Part shown: positions 47,732 to 57,049 of the stretch, one piece after another | How the letters are laid out: every line of letters starts with the position of its first letter | Numbering within the stretch: the stretch's first letter is position 1 | Assembly (NCBI RefSeq): GCF_001014615.2 | Contig: NZ_LBCQ02000006.1 | Coordinates: forward strand, 248,001 to 312,000 | DNA from: Aquamicrobium sp. LC103 | GTDB taxonomy: Bacteria; Pseudomonadota; Alphaproteobacteria; Rhizobiales; Rhizobiaceae | Reading direction: 5' to 3' | Length of the DNA stretch: 64,000 nt | Made by a program: the position numbers and the translations under genes | The notes under the pieces: generated by a model | The model's database searches: none | Told to the model about the DNA's origin: nothing | What the model saw: the letters and a program-made list of their open reading frames with translations, nothing else

Positions 47732-48088
47732 CTAGATCTTCGTCTTGATGGCCGCGGTGGCCGGATCGCCGGTGTTGGGTGTGCCGGCCGGCTCGATGAG
47801 GAGGAGATGCGTTTCTTCCTCCGCATACGGACAGTGCTCGACGCCTTTCGGCACCACGTAGAGCTCGCCGGGACCCAGGACGACGTCGCCGTCGCGCATT
47901 CGGATCGTCAGCCTGCCCTTCAGCACCAGGAAGAAATCGTCCGTATCGGGATGCAAATGCCAGACGAACTCGCCCTTCACCTTGACGACGAGCAAATCGT
48001 TGCCGTTGTAGCCGCCGACGACCTTCGGCGACCAGAGCTCCGAGAAAAGCGCGAGCTTTTCCTCGAGATTGACGGGATTGGCGGTCAA
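47732..48088 (-). CDS. Cupin-domain protein inserted in the sarcosine oxidase operon
   Basis: A 118-residue single-cupin protein. H-L-H-P-D-T-D-D-F-F near residue 49-58 is cupin motif 1 (His-x-His...), and G-E-L-Y-V-V-P-K-G-V-E-H near 83-94 motif 2, so a metal site is likely. No ATG fits; TTG at 48088 lies 5 bases after GAGGAGG and begins L-T-A-N-P-V-N-L-E-E-K. It sits between soxB and soxD, 10 bases after the soxB stop. Cupins of this size often bind a metal and a small acid or act as isomerases or dioxygenases. Whether it helps sarcosine or formaldehyde metabolism is unknown. Confidence 0.83.
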   Translation of the reverse strand: MTANPVNLEEKLALFSELWSPKVVGGYNGNDLLVVKVKGEFVWHLHPDTDDFFLVLKGRLTIRMRDGDVVLGPGELYVVPKGVEHCPYAEEETHLLLIEPAGTPNTGDPATAAIKTKI

Positions 48089-48098
48089 AGCGGCCTCC

Positions 48099-49352
48099 TC
48101 AATGCGCGACCGCCGCGGCGGCGGCCTCGTCGATGAGCCGGCCGGTGCGGAAGCGCTCCAGCGTGAACGGCGCATTGATCGGATGCGGCTCGTCGCGCGC
48201 GATCGTGTGGGCGAAGACATGGCCCGAACCCGGCGTCGCCTTGAAACCGCCGGTACCCCAACCGCAATTCACGTAGAGGCCCTTCACCGGCGTCTTGGCG
48301 AGGATCGGCGAGCGGTCCGGCGTTACGTCGACGATCCCGCCCCAGCTTCGCAGCATCTTCATGCGGGTGAACATGGGGAACATCTCGCAGATCGCGTCGA
48401 GCGTGTGGTTGATGATGTGCAGCCCGCCGGTCTGCGAATAGGAGGTGTACTGGTCGGTACCGGCGCCGATGACGAGCTCGCCCTTGTCGGACTGCGAGAT
48501 GTAGGCGTGCACCGTGTTCGACATGACCACGCAGGGAAAGGTCGGCTTGACCGGCTCGGAAACCAGCGCCTGGAGCGGATAGGATTCCAGCGGCATGCGC
48601 ACGCCCGCCATATCCATGATCACCGAGGAATGACCGGCCGCCACGACACCGACCTTCCGCGCACCGATGAAGCCCCGCGTCGTCTCCACGCCGGTCACAT
48701 GGCCTTCCGGCGCGCGGCGTATGCCTGTGACCTCGCAATTCTGGATGATGTGGACGCCGCGCGCCGAGGCGCCGCGCGCATAGCCCCAGGCGACCGCGTC
48801 ATGACGCGCGGTGCCGCCGCGCCTCTGCAGCGCGGCCCCCATGATCGGATAGCGCGCGTTCGGCGAGATGTTGAGGGGCGGGCAGTAATCCTTCGCCTCC
48901 TCCGGCGTCAGCCACTCATTGTCGACGCCATTCAGCCGGTTGGCGTGGATGTGACGCTTGAAGACCTGCACGTCGTGGACGTTATGGGCGAGCATCATCA
49001 CGCCGCGGGGCGAATACATGACGTTGTAGTTGAGATCCTGGCTCAGGCCGTCCCACAGCTTGACGGCGTGGTCGTAGATCCCCGCACTCTCGTCGTAGAG
49101 ATAATTGGAGCGGATGATCGTCGTGTTGCGGCCGGTATTGCCGCCGCCGAGCCAGCCCTTCTCCAGCACCGCGACATTGGTGATGCCGTGTTCCTTCGCC
49201 AGATAGTAGGCCGTGGCAAGCCCGTGGCCGCCGGCGCCGATGATGATGACGTCATATTCCCGTCTCGGCTCGGGCGAAGCCCATTGTTCCTCCCAACCCT
49301 TGTGGCCGCGCATGGCCTCTCGGGCGATTGCGAAGACGGAATATTTGCGCAT
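48099..49352 (-). CDS. soxB: Sarcosine oxidase beta subunit
   Basis: The 417-residue FAD/FMN subunit oxidises sarcosine to glycine with H2O2 formation. [11 protein letters not shown] near 37 binds FAD, and the N-terminal [12 protein letters not shown] follows near 72. First gene of soxB-cupin-soxD-soxA-soxG, with GAGG before the ATG. Divergent from an SDR gene; the 217-base spacer 49353-49569 must contain the sox promoter, but no clear motif was seen there. Confidence 0.95.
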   Translation of the reverse strand: MRKYSVFAIAREAMRGHKGWEEQWASPEPRREYDVIIIGAGGHGLATAYYLAKEHGITNVAVLEKGWLGGGNTGRNTTIIRSNYLYDESAGIYDHAVKLWDGLSQDLNYNVMYSPRGVMMLAHNVHDVQVFKRHIHANRLNGVDNEWLTPEEAKDYCPPLNISPNARYPIMGAALQRRGGTARHDAVAWGYARGASARGVHIIQNCEVTGIRRAPEGHVTGVETTRGFIGARKVGVVAAGHSSVIMDMAGVRMPLESYPLQALVSEPVKPTFPCVVMSNTVHAYISQSDKGELVIGAGTDQYTSYSQTGGLHIINHTLDAICEMFPMFTRMKMLRSWGGIVDVTPDRSPILAKTPVKGLYVNCGWGTGGFKATPGSGHVFAHTIARDEPHPINAPFTLERFRTGRLIDEAAAAAVAH

Positions 49353-49569
49353 GCGTTGCCTCGGGATTCGGATGGCGCGGTCTGAAGCCTGTCAAACCCG
49401 AGTACCACTATCGAAAAGGCGCTTCCATCCTTGCGCTGTTTGCGACGGCGACTGCCGTTTTGCGCCAAGCCGGCAGTCCGGTTTCGGGTGGCTCACCGCC
49501 TCTCTTTCCTGCGAGATGCAGCGAACACCGCGAATGCGCGGCGAACCGCTGGAAAGAAGGAACCTCCCC

Positions 49570-50328
49570 ATGGGCATGCTTGAAAACAAGATCGCGATCG
49601 TCACCGGCGCCAGCTCGGGTATAGGCCGCGCAACCGCTCTGCTGTTCGCCGAGGAAGGCGCGAGCGTCGTCGTCACCGCGAGGCGCGGCGGCGAGCTTCA
49701 GCAGCTCGTCGAGGAAATCGAGGATATTGGCGGACGTGCCGAGGCGCTGCCGGGCGACGTCCGCGACGAACGTCACGCCATCGATCTGGTCGAGCTCGCG
49801 GTGCGCCAGTTCGGCGGGCTCGATATAGCCTTCAACAATGCCGGCGCGGTCGGCACGATGGCTCCGCTGGAGGCTCTCGAAAGCGACGACTGGAAGGAGA
49901 CGCTCGACGTCAACCTCACCAGCGCCTTCCTGCTCGCCAAGCATCAGATCCCGGCGATGCTCGAGCGCGGACGCGGCTCTCTGATCTTCACCTCCTCCTT
50001 CGTCGGCCACACGGTCGGCATGCCCGGCATGGCGGCCTATGCCGCGGCCAAGGCGGGTCTCGTCGGCCTGACCCAGGTGCTCGCCGCGGAATACGGACCG
50101 CGCGGCATAAGAGCGAACGCGCTTCTTCCCGGCGGGACCGAGACGCCGGCGGCAACGTTCAAGACGCCCGAGGAGCGCAGTTTCGTTGCCGGCCTGCACG
50201 CCCTGAAGCGCATCGCGGCGCCGGAGGAAATCGCCGCCTCGGCGCTTTATCTCGCCTCCGATGCATCGAGCTTCACCACGGGCCTGGCGCTGCTCGCCGA
50301 CGGCGGTGTCTCCGTCAATCGTCTGTGA
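49570..50328 (+). CDS. SDR-family oxidoreductase
   Basis: A 252-residue SDR with V-T-G-A-S-S-G-I-G near 12-20, N-N-A-G near 88-91, catalytic Ser in T-S-S-F-V and Y-A-A-A-K near 155. A-R-R near 39 after strand 2 favours NADP. GAAGGAA precedes the start at 49570; upstream in-frame codons are not coding. Divergent from soxB. The product cannot be named beyond glucose/ribitol-type SDR. Confidence 0.88.
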   Translation: MGMLENKIAIVTGASSGIGRATALLFAEEGASVVVTARRGGELQQLVEEIEDIGGRAEALPGDVRDERHAIDLVELAVRQFGGLDIAFNNAGAVGTMAPLEALESDDWKETLDVNLTSAFLLAKHQIPAMLERGRGSLIFTSSFVGHTVGMPGMAAYAAAKAGLVGLTQVLAAEYGPRGIRANALLPGGTETPAATFKTPEERSFVAGLHALKRIAAPEEIAASALYLASDASSFTTGLALLADGGVSVNRL

Positions 50329-50512
50329 GCAGGAAGAACAGCGGAAGTCCGAGTATTGCCGGACGAATATTTGCGTCGGCCGTCTCGCGCTTTCCGCTCG
50401 ACAAGTTATACTGGGTCTGCTATGAGCCGCCGCAATTCGTGGTGGGATCATCGCGGGGACGCGTGGGTATTGCGTCCAGGCTCTAGACAACAACCGGAAG
50501 ACAGGAACGCAC

Positions 50513-50746
50513 GTGCAGGTACTCGTCCGCGACAACAATGTTGACCAGGCGCTCCGCGCGCTCAAGAAGAAGATGCAGCGCGAAGGCATTTTCCGCGAAA
50601 TGAAGATGCGCGGTCATTACGAGAAGCCGTCCGAGAAGCGTGCCCGCGAAAAGGCCGAGGCCGTTCGCCGCGCCCGCAAGCTGGCCCGCAAGCGCGCCCA
50701 GCGCGAAGGCCTCGTTGCCGGCGGCCGGGCAGCGCCTGCACGCTGA
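50513..50746 (+). CDS. rpsU: 30S ribosomal protein S21
   Basis: The 77-residue basic protein has the S21 opening [15 protein letters not shown] and an Arg/Lys-rich helical tail. It starts with GTG at 50513, with AGGA upstream. S21 binds near the anti-SD of 16S rRNA. Monocistronic, followed by a strong terminator. Confidence 0.96.
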   Translation: MQVLVRDNNVDQALRALKKKMQREGIFREMKMRGHYEKPSEKRAREKAEAVRRARKLARKRAQREGLVAGGRAAPAR

Positions 50747-50782
50747 CCGCCCATATTTCGTCCTTTTCCGGCGATACCGATT

Positions 50783-50817
50783 AAGGTGGGGCGATGAGAA
50801 TCGCTGCCACCTTTTTT
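50783..50817 (+). terminator. Rho-independent terminator of rpsU
   Basis: AAGGTGG pairs with CCACCTT around an inner GCGAT/ATCGC stem, followed by a run of T. It lies 37 bases after the rpsU stop. Confidence 0.85.
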
Positions 50818-50893
50818 GCATTGATCCGTCGCGCAAAGGGGAGCCAGATCGGGGCACGCGACTTACCTGTAGCGCATGAGGGGAATTGACCCG

Positions 50894-51745
50894 ATGAATG
50901 TAGTTTTGGGTGGCCGCGTTCTCGCAGCGAGGAACATCGTCGCGGCCTTTGCTTTGCTCGGACTGGCTGTACTCGCGGGATGCCAGACCGCCAGCGACCC
51001 GATTGCCGGCATCTCTACCGTCGACGCGGCGCAGGGCTCGCGCGAGAACATATCCTCCCTCACGGCGGTCATCGAACGCAGCCCCAACGATCCGGAAGCA
51101 TACAATGTTCGTGGCTCCGCCTATGGCCGCGCCGGCAGGTACCAGGAAGCGTTGAAGGATTTCGAGGCGGCCATCCGGCTCAATCCGGGCTTCTATCAGG
51201 CCTATGCGAACCGCGCTCTCGTCTACCGCCAGATGGGCGATCAGCAGAACTCGCTGAACGACTACAGCCGCGCCATCCAGCTCAACCCCTCCTATGACGC
51301 CGCCTATATCGGTCGCGGAAATCTCTATCGCCTGGCCGGGCGCACCAACGAGGCCTTCAGCGATTTCGAGCGGGCGATCCAGCTCGATACCACCGATCCG
51401 CGCGCCTACTACAATCGCGGCCTGCTCTATCAGACGCGTGGGCAGCACGATTTCGCCATCGAGGATTTCGCCACGTCGATCTCGCTCGCGCCCAGCTCGG
51501 CGGAACCATATGCCGGTCGCGGCCTCTCCTATCTGGCGAAGAACGACGAGGAGAACGCGCTGACGGATTTCAACACGGCGCTCAAGCTCGACAAGAACAA
51601 TGCCGAGGCATGGTCCTACCAGGCGCTCGTCTTCGAACGACGCGGCGACAATTCGCGCGCTTCCCGTTCCTATGCGGAGGCGGTCCGCCTCAACCCGAAC
51701 TTGAAATCGGCGCAGGAAGGCCTGACACGCACGCGCGGCGCGTGA
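50894..51745 (+). CDS. TPR-repeat lipoprotein (NlpI-like)
   Basis: A 283-residue protein with a signal peptide ending in the lipobox L-A-G-C (Cys about residue 30) and six tandem TPR units from about residue 60 to the end (motifs such as A-Y-N-V-R-G-S-A-Y-G-R-A-G-R-Y-Q). It should sit at the inner face of the outer membrane or in the periplasm as a scaffold. E. coli NlpI, of similar size, is an adaptor for peptidoglycan hydrolases; whether this protein does so is inference. The ATG at 50894 is chosen by the position of GAGGGG; an ATG six codons earlier lacks a site. Confidence 0.85.
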   Translation: MNVVLGGRVLAARNIVAAFALLGLAVLAGCQTASDPIAGISTVDAAQGSRENISSLTAVIERSPNDPEAYNVRGSAYGRAGRYQEALKDFEAAIRLNPGFYQAYANRALVYRQMGDQQNSLNDYSRAIQLNPSYDAAYIGRGNLYRLAGRTNEAFSDFERAIQLDTTDPRAYYNRGLLYQTRGQHDFAIEDFATSISLAPSSAEPYAGRGLSYLAKNDEENALTDFNTALKLDKNNAEAWSYQALVFERRGDNSRASRSYAEAVRLNPNLKSAQEGLTRTRGA

Positions 51746-51805
51746 AATTCTCGGAACATTCCTCCCGGGGCTGGTGTTTGACCGCCAGATACCAAGGAGG
51801 ACGAG

Positions 51806-52288
51806 ATGAGAAGGATCATTTTCGCCGCCGCCGCGCTTGCCGCGGCTCTCACCACCGTGCCGGCCGCCGCGCAGGATCGCGTCGAGCTCGGCATGCTCAA
51901 CTGCCTCGTTCAGGGTGGCGCCGGCTTCGTCGTCGGATCGTCGAAGGAACTGAGCTGCACTTTCACCTCGGCCGACCGCGCAAAGCCGCCTGAGCCCTAT
52001 TTCGGCGTCGTCAACAAATTCGGCCTCGACGTGGGCGCGACCAACGACGCGGTCATGCAATGGGCGGTGCTCGCGCCCACTTCCAACGCCTACCAGCTAG
52101 GCGCGCTGACCGGCGACTATGTCGGCGCGAGCGCCGAAGCAACGGCCGCCGTCGGCGTCGGCGCCAATGTTCTCGTCGGCGGATCGGATCGCACATTCTC
52201 GCTGCAGCCGGTCAGCGTGCAAGCGCAGACGGGACTTAACCTCGCTCTCGGCGTGACCGAGTTCCAACTGCGTTCCGGAGTGAATTGA
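51806..52288 (+). CDS. DUF992-domain exported protein
   Basis: The 160-residue protein has a signal peptide (M-R-R-I-I-F-A-A-A-A-L-A... cut after P-A-A-A-Q), then Gly/Ala-rich strands with repeated G-L-D-V-G-A-T and G-V-G-A-N-V-L-V-G-G-S. This is the DUF992 family, found almost only in alphaproteobacteria; function unknown. AAGGAGG precedes the ATG. One Cys pair (C-L-V and L-S-C-T) could form a disulfide. Confidence 0.85.
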   Translation: MRRIIFAAAALAAALTTVPAAAQDRVELGMLNCLVQGGAGFVVGSSKELSCTFTSADRAKPPEPYFGVVNKFGLDVGATNDAVMQWAVLAPTSNAYQLGALTGDYVGASAEATAAVGVGANVLVGGSDRTFSLQPVSVQAQTGLNLALGVTEFQLRSGVN

Positions 52289-52466
52289 GGATCCGCCGTC
52301 AGGCGCGGAAAGCGCGTGCTCCTGGCGCATATGATCCGCGGCGATGGCACATTTTGCCGCGACGCCCGCCAGCAGATAGTCCGGTCATTCAACAGGCGTG
52401 TTCGGAAGCTGCCGGCGGACGGGTTGCGGCGTGCGGCGAACCGCGCAACCTCGCCGCAGGAACGCC

Positions 52467-53099
52467 ATGCCGGACACGACAAGCCTCATCGCATTCGCCC
52501 TGATCGCGCTCGGCATGGTGCTCACGCCGGGGCCGAACATGATCTATCTGGTCTCCCGCTCGATCAGCCAGGGGCCGAAGGCGGGGCTGATTTCGCTGGG
52601 CGGCGTCGCGCTCGGCTTCGTCTTCTACATGCTTTGCGCCGCCTTCGGCATAACCGCGCTGGTCCTCGCCGTGCCCTACGCTTATGACGCGCTGCGCCTG
52701 GCCGGCGCGGCCTATCTCATGTGGCTTGCCTGGCAGGCGGTGAAGCCCGGCGGGCGTTCGCCCTTCCAGGTCAGGGAACTGCCCAGGGACCGGCCGCGAA
52801 AGCTCTTCATGATGGGCTTTCTCACCAACCTTCTGAATCCCAAGATAGCGATGGTCTATCTGTCGCTGCTGCCGCAATTCATCGATCCGGCGCATGGCAG
52901 CGTGCTGACGCAATCGCTCGCGCTCGGCATGACGCAGATCGTCATCAGCGTGACGGTCAACGCGATGATCGCGGTCACCGCCGGCTCGATCTCGCTGTTC
53001 CTCGCCCGCAACCCGGTCTGGCTGAGCCTTCAGCGCTGGCTCATGGGCACGGTTCTGGCAGGTCTGGCGATCCGGATGGCGACCGAGGCGCAGCGGTAG
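52467..53099 (+). CDS. LysE/RhtB-family amino-acid exporter
   Basis: A 210-residue inner-membrane protein with six predicted helices. G-M-V-L-T-P-G-P-N-M-I-Y near 17-27 and G-F-L-T-N-L-L-N-P-K near 120 are the RhtB/LysE signature. It exports an amino acid or derivative such as homoserine, threonine or leucine. AGGA precedes the ATG at 52467; upstream in-frame codons do not resemble the family. Convergent with the PIN-domain gene 11 bases away. Confidence 0.9.
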   Translation: MPDTTSLIAFALIALGMVLTPGPNMIYLVSRSISQGPKAGLISLGGVALGFVFYMLCAAFGITALVLAVPYAYDALRLAGAAYLMWLAWQAVKPGGRSPFQVRELPRDRPRKLFMMGFLTNLLNPKIAMVYLSLLPQFIDPAHGSVLTQSLALGMTQIVISVTVNAMIAVTAGSISLFLARNPVWLSLQRWLMGTVLAGLAIRMATEAQR

Positions 53100-53110
53100 G
53101 AGACGATCTC

Positions 53111-53512
53111 TCAGGAAGCGAAAGGATTGACGATCCGAAGCTTCTCCTCGACGATCATTCCGTTCTGCATATCCTCGGACCACAATGTATCGCAGCCGGC
53201 AAGCAGCGCCGCGGCAACGATCATCGCATCGTATGTCGAGAAGCCGTGTCGTTGCGCCAGAAACATACCGCGGTCGTGAGTTTCGACGGTTAACGGTTGC
53301 ACATTCAGCACCGCCTTCAATGTCTCCAGAAGCACGCGGATCTCTTCCCATGACAATCGCAGCTTCAGCCGACTGGCATTGGCGACTTCATTCAAGACCT
53401 GCACGCTGATCGTGCCGCCAGTCACCAGCAGCTTTTCGGCCCGGTTCGCGCGCCATGCATCTCCCGAGGCGAGGTAGAGCAGGACATTGCCGTCGAAAAA
53501 GCTAGCGCTCAT
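53111..53512 (-). CDS. PIN-domain toxin, VapC-like
   Basis: The 133-residue protein has the PIN acidic residues: F-F-D-G-N-V-L-L-Y at the start, Q-V-L-N-E-V-A-N near 41, and S-T-Y-D-A-M-I-V near 94, with a further D in W-S-E-D-M-Q near 110. They would hold Mg2+ for RNase activity. VapC toxins cleave tRNA or rRNA. It overlaps the antitoxin stop by 11 bases and is cotranscribed with it. Active site complete as far as seen. Confidence 0.87.
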   Translation of the reverse strand: MSASFFDGNVLLYLASGDAWRANRAEKLLVTGGTISVQVLNEVANASRLKLRLSWEEIRVLLETLKAVLNVQPLTVETHDRGMFLAQRHGFSTYDAMIVAAALLAGCDTLWSEDMQNGMIVEEKLRIVNPFAS

Positions 53513-53732
53513 TCAGTTCGTCGCGATCGAACTTGAAATCGGCCGGCAAGCGTCCTCGGAAAGCGCGCAATCGCTTTATCAATTCCTCGCGGCTCGGCTT
53601 TGTCGAGACTTCAAGCTCATGCCTGTCTCTCACCGACAGCTCGATTTCATCCCCTTCCTTTAGCTCCAGCGCATCCACGACCGCGGCCGGCAAGCGCACC
53701 GCCAGACTGTTGCCCCATTTCGAAACCCGCAT
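53502..53732 (-). CDS. AbrB/MazE-type antitoxin, VapB-like
   Basis: A 76-residue swapped-hairpin AbrB protein: M-R-V-S-K-W-G-N-S-L-A-V-R-L-P at the start and L-K-E-G-D-E-I-E-L near 24-32. The C-terminal tail (E-E-L-I-K-R-L-R-A-F-R) should mask the PIN active site. GGAGG lies 6 bases before ATG. Upstream is a perfect 29-bp palindrome for autoregulation. Confidence 0.9.
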   Translation of the reverse strand: MRVSKWGNSLAVRLPAAVVDALELKEGDEIELSVRDRHELEVSTKPSREELIKRLRAFRGRLPADFKFDRDELNER

Positions 53733-53743
53733 ATCGAGCCTCC

Positions 53744-53772
53744 ATGATATACATTCTTTGAATGTATATCAT
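53744..53772. promoter_or_regulatory. 29-bp palindromic operator of the VapBC-like pair
   Basis: ATGATATACATTC and its exact complement GAATGTATATCAT are separated by TTT, giving two 13-bp perfect arms. It ends 12 bases before the antitoxin ATG and covers its likely promoter (AT-rich, TATAC/GTATA). This fits binding by a VapBC complex, which represses its own synthesis. Confidence 0.75.
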
Positions 53773-53789
53773 CATAACGTCATCCGCCA

Positions 53790-53817
53790 AGAAAAAGGCC
53801 CGGCGCGATGGCCGGGC
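53790..53817 (-). terminator. Rho-independent terminator of the pntAa-pntAb-pntB operon
   Basis: On the minus strand GCCCGGC and GCCGGGC form a stem around CATCGC and are followed by CTTTTTCTT. It lies about 30 bases after the pntB stop. Confidence 0.75.
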
Positions 53818-53848
53818 TGATTTCATTTGACGATGGAACGGCGTCGGA

Positions 53849-55246
53849 TCAGTGGTCCATCGCCTTGACGATTTCCTCGGTCATCTTCTTGGCATCGCCG
53901 AGCAGCATCATGGTGCCGTCCTTGTAGAACAGCGTGTTGTCGATGCCGGCGTAGCCGGAGCCGAGCGAGCGTTTGACGAACAGGCAGGTGCGCGCCTTGT
54001 CGACGTCGAGGATCGGCATGCCGTAGATCGGCGACGACTTGTCGTCGCGCGCGGACGGGTTGGTGACGTCGTTGGCGCCGATGACATAGGCGACGTCGGC
54101 CTGGGCGAATTCCGAGTTGATGTCCTCGAGCTCGAACACCTCGTCATAAGGCACGTTCGCCTCGGCGAGCAGCACGTTCATGTGGCCGGGCATGCGGCCG
54201 GCGACGGGATGGATCGCGTATTTGACCTCCACGCCGGCGGCCTTGAGCTTGTCGGCCATCTCGCGGACCGCGTGCTGCGCCTGTGCGACCGCCATGCCGT
54301 AGCCCGGCACGATGATGACCTTCTGCGCGTTCATCATCAGATAGGCGGCATCGTCGGCCGAGCCCTGCTTGACCGTGCGCTCGATGCCGTCGTCGGAAGC
54401 AGCCGCCGTCTCTCCGCCGAAGCCGCCGAGAATGACGGACAGGAAGGAGCGGTTCATGCCCTTGCACATGATGTAGGACAGGATCGCACCCGACGAGCCG
54501 ACCAGCGCGCCGGTGATGATCAGCGCCAGATTGCCGAGTGTGAAGCCCAGCGCGGCGGCCGCCCATCCCGAATAGGAATTGAGCATCGAGACGACCACCG
54601 GCATGTCGGCGCCACCGATCGGCACGATCAGCAGCACGCCGAGCACCAGCGAGGCAATGACGATCAGCCAGAACAGCGTGTAGCTCTGCGTCGTCACCAG
54701 AAGGATGATCAGCACGACCAGCGCGATGCCGAGCGCGGCGTTGATGAAATGGCGGGCCGGCAGCATGATCGGCTTGCCCGACATGCGGCCGTCGAGCTTG
54801 AGGAAGGCGATGACCGAGCCGGTGAAGGTGATGGCACCGATGGCGACGCCGAGGCTCATCTCGACCAGCGCCTGGCCGTGAATGGCGCCGACCGTGCCGA
54901 TGCCGAAGCTTTCCGGCGCGTACATCGCCGCGGCCGCCACCATGACGGCCGCCATGCCGACAAGGCTGTGGAAGGCCGCCACGAGCTGCGGCATCGAGGT
55001 CATCGCGATGCGCCGCGCGATGACGGCGCCAATGCCGCCGCCGATCGCAAGACCGAGGACGATCAATCCGAAGCCGCCGAGCGACGGGGTCGCCAGCGCC
55101 AGCGTGGTCAGGATGGCAATACCCATGCCGACCATGCCGTAGATGTTGCCCTGACGGCTCGTCGTCGGGTGCGACAGACCGCGCAGCGCCAGGATGAACA
55201 GGATGCCGGAGACGAGATAGAGGAAGGAAGCGAGATTCGCGTTCAT
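53849..55246 (-). CDS. pntB: NAD(P)+ transhydrogenase subunit beta
   Basis: The 465-residue integral subunit has about nine membrane helices, then domain III that binds NADP(H) (G-Y-G-M-A-V-A-Q-A-Q near 315; Y-V-I-G-A-N-D-V-T-N-P near 390). With PntA it moves hydride from NADH to NADP+ using the proton gradient, supplying NADPH, for example to GOGAT. It follows pntAb by 7 bases. Confidence 0.95.
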   Translation of the reverse strand: MNANLASFLYLVSGILFILALRGLSHPTTSRQGNIYGMVGMGIAILTTLALATPSLGGFGLIVLGLAIGGGIGAVIARRIAMTSMPQLVAAFHSLVGMAAVMVAAAAMYAPESFGIGTVGAIHGQALVEMSLGVAIGAITFTGSVIAFLKLDGRMSGKPIMLPARHFINAALGIALVVLIILLVTTQSYTLFWLIVIASLVLGVLLIVPIGGADMPVVVSMLNSYSGWAAAALGFTLGNLALIITGALVGSSGAILSYIMCKGMNRSFLSVILGGFGGETAAASDDGIERTVKQGSADDAAYLMMNAQKVIIVPGYGMAVAQAQHAVREMADKLKAAGVEVKYAIHPVAGRMPGHMNVLLAEANVPYDEVFELEDINSEFAQADVAYVIGANDVTNPSARDDKSSPIYGMPILDVDKARTCLFVKRSLGSGYAGIDNTLFYKDGTMMLLGDAKKMTEEIVKAMDH

Positions 55247-55253
55247 GACCGGC

Positions 55254-55682
55254 TCACTTGTCCTTCTTCTTGTACATGGCCAGCATGCGCTGGGTGACGA
55301 GGAAGCCGCCGAAGATGTTGACCGAGGCGAGCACCAGCGCGACGAAGCCGAAGCCGGTCGCCAGACCCGACGCCGAGATGCCCACGGCCAGCAGCGCGCC
55401 GACCACGATCACCGAGGAGATCGCGTTGGTGACGGCCATCAGCGGCGTGTGGAGCGCCGGCGTCACCGACCAGACCACGTAGTAGCCGACGAAGATCGCC
55501 AGCACGAAGATCGCGAAGCGGAAGACGAAGGGGTCGATCGCCCCGCCGGAAGCGGCGGTGGCCACGGCGCCCGCGGCCTCAGCCGCCTGGTCGGCCTTGA
55601 AATCCGTGAATGCGAGGCGAAGCGCGGCCGTCGCCTGTTCGAGCTGGTCGAGCGCCTGTTCCAATGCCGTCGGTTCCATCAC
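55254..55682 (-). CDS. pntAb: NAD(P)+ transhydrogenase subunit alpha part 2
   Basis: A 142-residue protein with four membrane helices, equal to the C-terminal part of PntA in E. coli but encoded separately as in most alphaproteobacteria. F-V-G-Y-Y-V-V-W and [13 protein letters not shown] are conserved. An Ala-rich N-terminal helix of about 40 residues precedes the first membrane segment. ATGA overlap with pntAa. Confidence 0.94.
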   Translation of the reverse strand: MMEPTALEQALDQLEQATAALRLAFTDFKADQAAEAAGAVATAASGGAIDPFVFRFAIFVLAIFVGYYVVWSVTPALHTPLMAVTNAISSVIVVGALLAVGISASGLATGFGFVALVLASVNIFGGFLVTQRMLAMYKKKDK

Positions 55683-56956
55683 GCACCTCCCTTGGATTTG
55701 CCGGGCTTGGTTGCCGCCGAGGCCGACTTCTTGCGCGCCGGCTTCTTCGGCGCGACGTCGAGGCCCGGCTCGGTGCCCTTGGCGGCCTTCGCGACTTCGG
55801 GCTCGGCGAGGGCGGCCGCGGCGCTCGCCGCGAAATTCGGATGCACCACCTTCCCGTCATGGGTCAGAAGCGTCGCCTTGACCAGCTCGTCCTCGGGATT
55901 GACGACAACGAGCTTCTTTTCCTTGTCGACCATGGTCTCGAGGAAGGCGAAGAGGTTCTTGGCGTAGAGCAGCGATGCCGAAGCGGCGACGCGGCCCGGC
56001 ATGTTGAGATGACCGACGATCTTCACGTCGTTGGCGGTGGTGACAACCTTTCCGGCAACCGCGCCCTCGACATTGCCGCCGCGCTCCACGGCGAGATCGA
56101 CGATGACCGAGCCGGGTTTCATCGCGGCCACCATCGCCGCCGAAATAAGCTTCGGGGCCGGACGACCGGGAATCAGCGCCGTGGTGATCACGATGTCCTG
56201 CTTGGCTATGTGCTCGGCCGTGAGCGCCGCCTGCTTGGCCTGGTATTCCTTGGACATCTCCTTGGCGTAACCGCCGGCGGTTTCAGCCGCCTTGAACTCC
56301 TCGTCCTCCACCGCGACGAACTTGGCGCCGAGCGAGGCGACCTGTTCCTTGGCGGCCGGGCGGACGTCGGTCGCCGTGACGACGGCGCCGAGCCTGCGCG
56401 CGGTCGCGATCGCCTGCAGGCCGGCAACGCCCGCGCCCATGACGAAGACCTTGGCGGCGGGCACCGTACCGGCGGCCGTCATCATCATCGGCAATGCCCG
56501 GTCGTATTCGGCGGCCGCGTCGATCACCGCCTGGTAGCCGGCGAGGTTCGCCTGGGACGACAGCACGTCCATCGACTGCGCACGGGTGATGCGCGGCATC
56601 AGCTCCATGGCGAAGGCGGAAACGCCGGCCTTCGCCATCGCCGCCACGGCGCCGTCGTTGCCGTAGGGGTCCATCGTCGCGATGACGGCAGCGCCCTTCC
56701 TGTAGGATTTGAGTTCCGCGTCGCCGGGGCGTCGCACCTTCAGGACGACATCGGCTTTCGATGCGTCGGCCCCCTTGCCGATGGTGGCGCCCATGGCGGC
56801 GAAATCGCCGTCGGGGATGCGCGACAGCGTGCCCGCGCCCTTCTCCACCACGACATCGAAGCCCAGGCCGACCAGCCTTTTGACCGTTTCCGGCGAAACC
56901 GCCACCCTGGTTTCCGTTACGTCAACCTCTTTAGGTACGAATACTGTCTGTCCCAC
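55679..56956 (-). CDS. pntAa: NAD(P)+ transhydrogenase subunit alpha part 1 (Re/Si-specific)
   Basis: The 425-residue soluble NAD(H)-binding subunit. R-V-A-V-S-P-E-T near the start, G-A-G-V-A-G-L-Q-A near 170 binds NAD, and [11 protein letters not shown] near 125 is the family loop. GTG at 56956, with AAGGGA 8 bases upstream, gives [10 protein letters not shown]; a TTG two codons earlier is too close to the site. The last about 45 residues are an Ala/Lys/Pro tail ([10 protein letters not shown]) that is unlike the catalytic domain. First gene of the operon. Confidence 0.94.
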   Translation of the reverse strand: MGQTVFVPKEVDVTETRVAVSPETVKRLVGLGFDVVVEKGAGTLSRIPDGDFAAMGATIGKGADASKADVVLKVRRPGDAELKSYRKGAAVIATMDPYGNDGAVAAMAKAGVSAFAMELMPRITRAQSMDVLSSQANLAGYQAVIDAAAEYDRALPMMMTAAGTVPAAKVFVMGAGVAGLQAIATARRLGAVVTATDVRPAAKEQVASLGAKFVAVEDEEFKAAETAGGYAKEMSKEYQAKQAALTAEHIAKQDIVITTALIPGRPAPKLISAAMVAAMKPGSVIVDLAVERGGNVEGAVAGKVVTTANDVKIVGHLNMPGRVAASASLLYAKNLFAFLETMVDKEKKLVVVNPEDELVKATLLTHDGKVVHPNFAASAAAALAEPEVAKAAKGTEPGLDVAPKKPARKKSASAATKPGKSKGGA

Positions 56957-57049
56957 CGGCAAAATCCCTTTCGGTTGGAACGTCCCCCGACATGAACGCA
57001 GCCCGCCAGGCGGGCCGGTCTAAAAAAAAATGCTTGACCTGCCCCGAGC

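Noticed and set aside
53852..55297. 481-codon frame antisense to pntB
   Set aside because: Arg/Asp/His-rich shadow of a highly conserved membrane protein gene.
57001..57035. GCCCGCC/GGCGGGC hairpin next to a run of nine A
   Set aside because: On the strand where the A-run reads as T it comes before, not after, the hairpin, so it is not a terminator for either neighbour.
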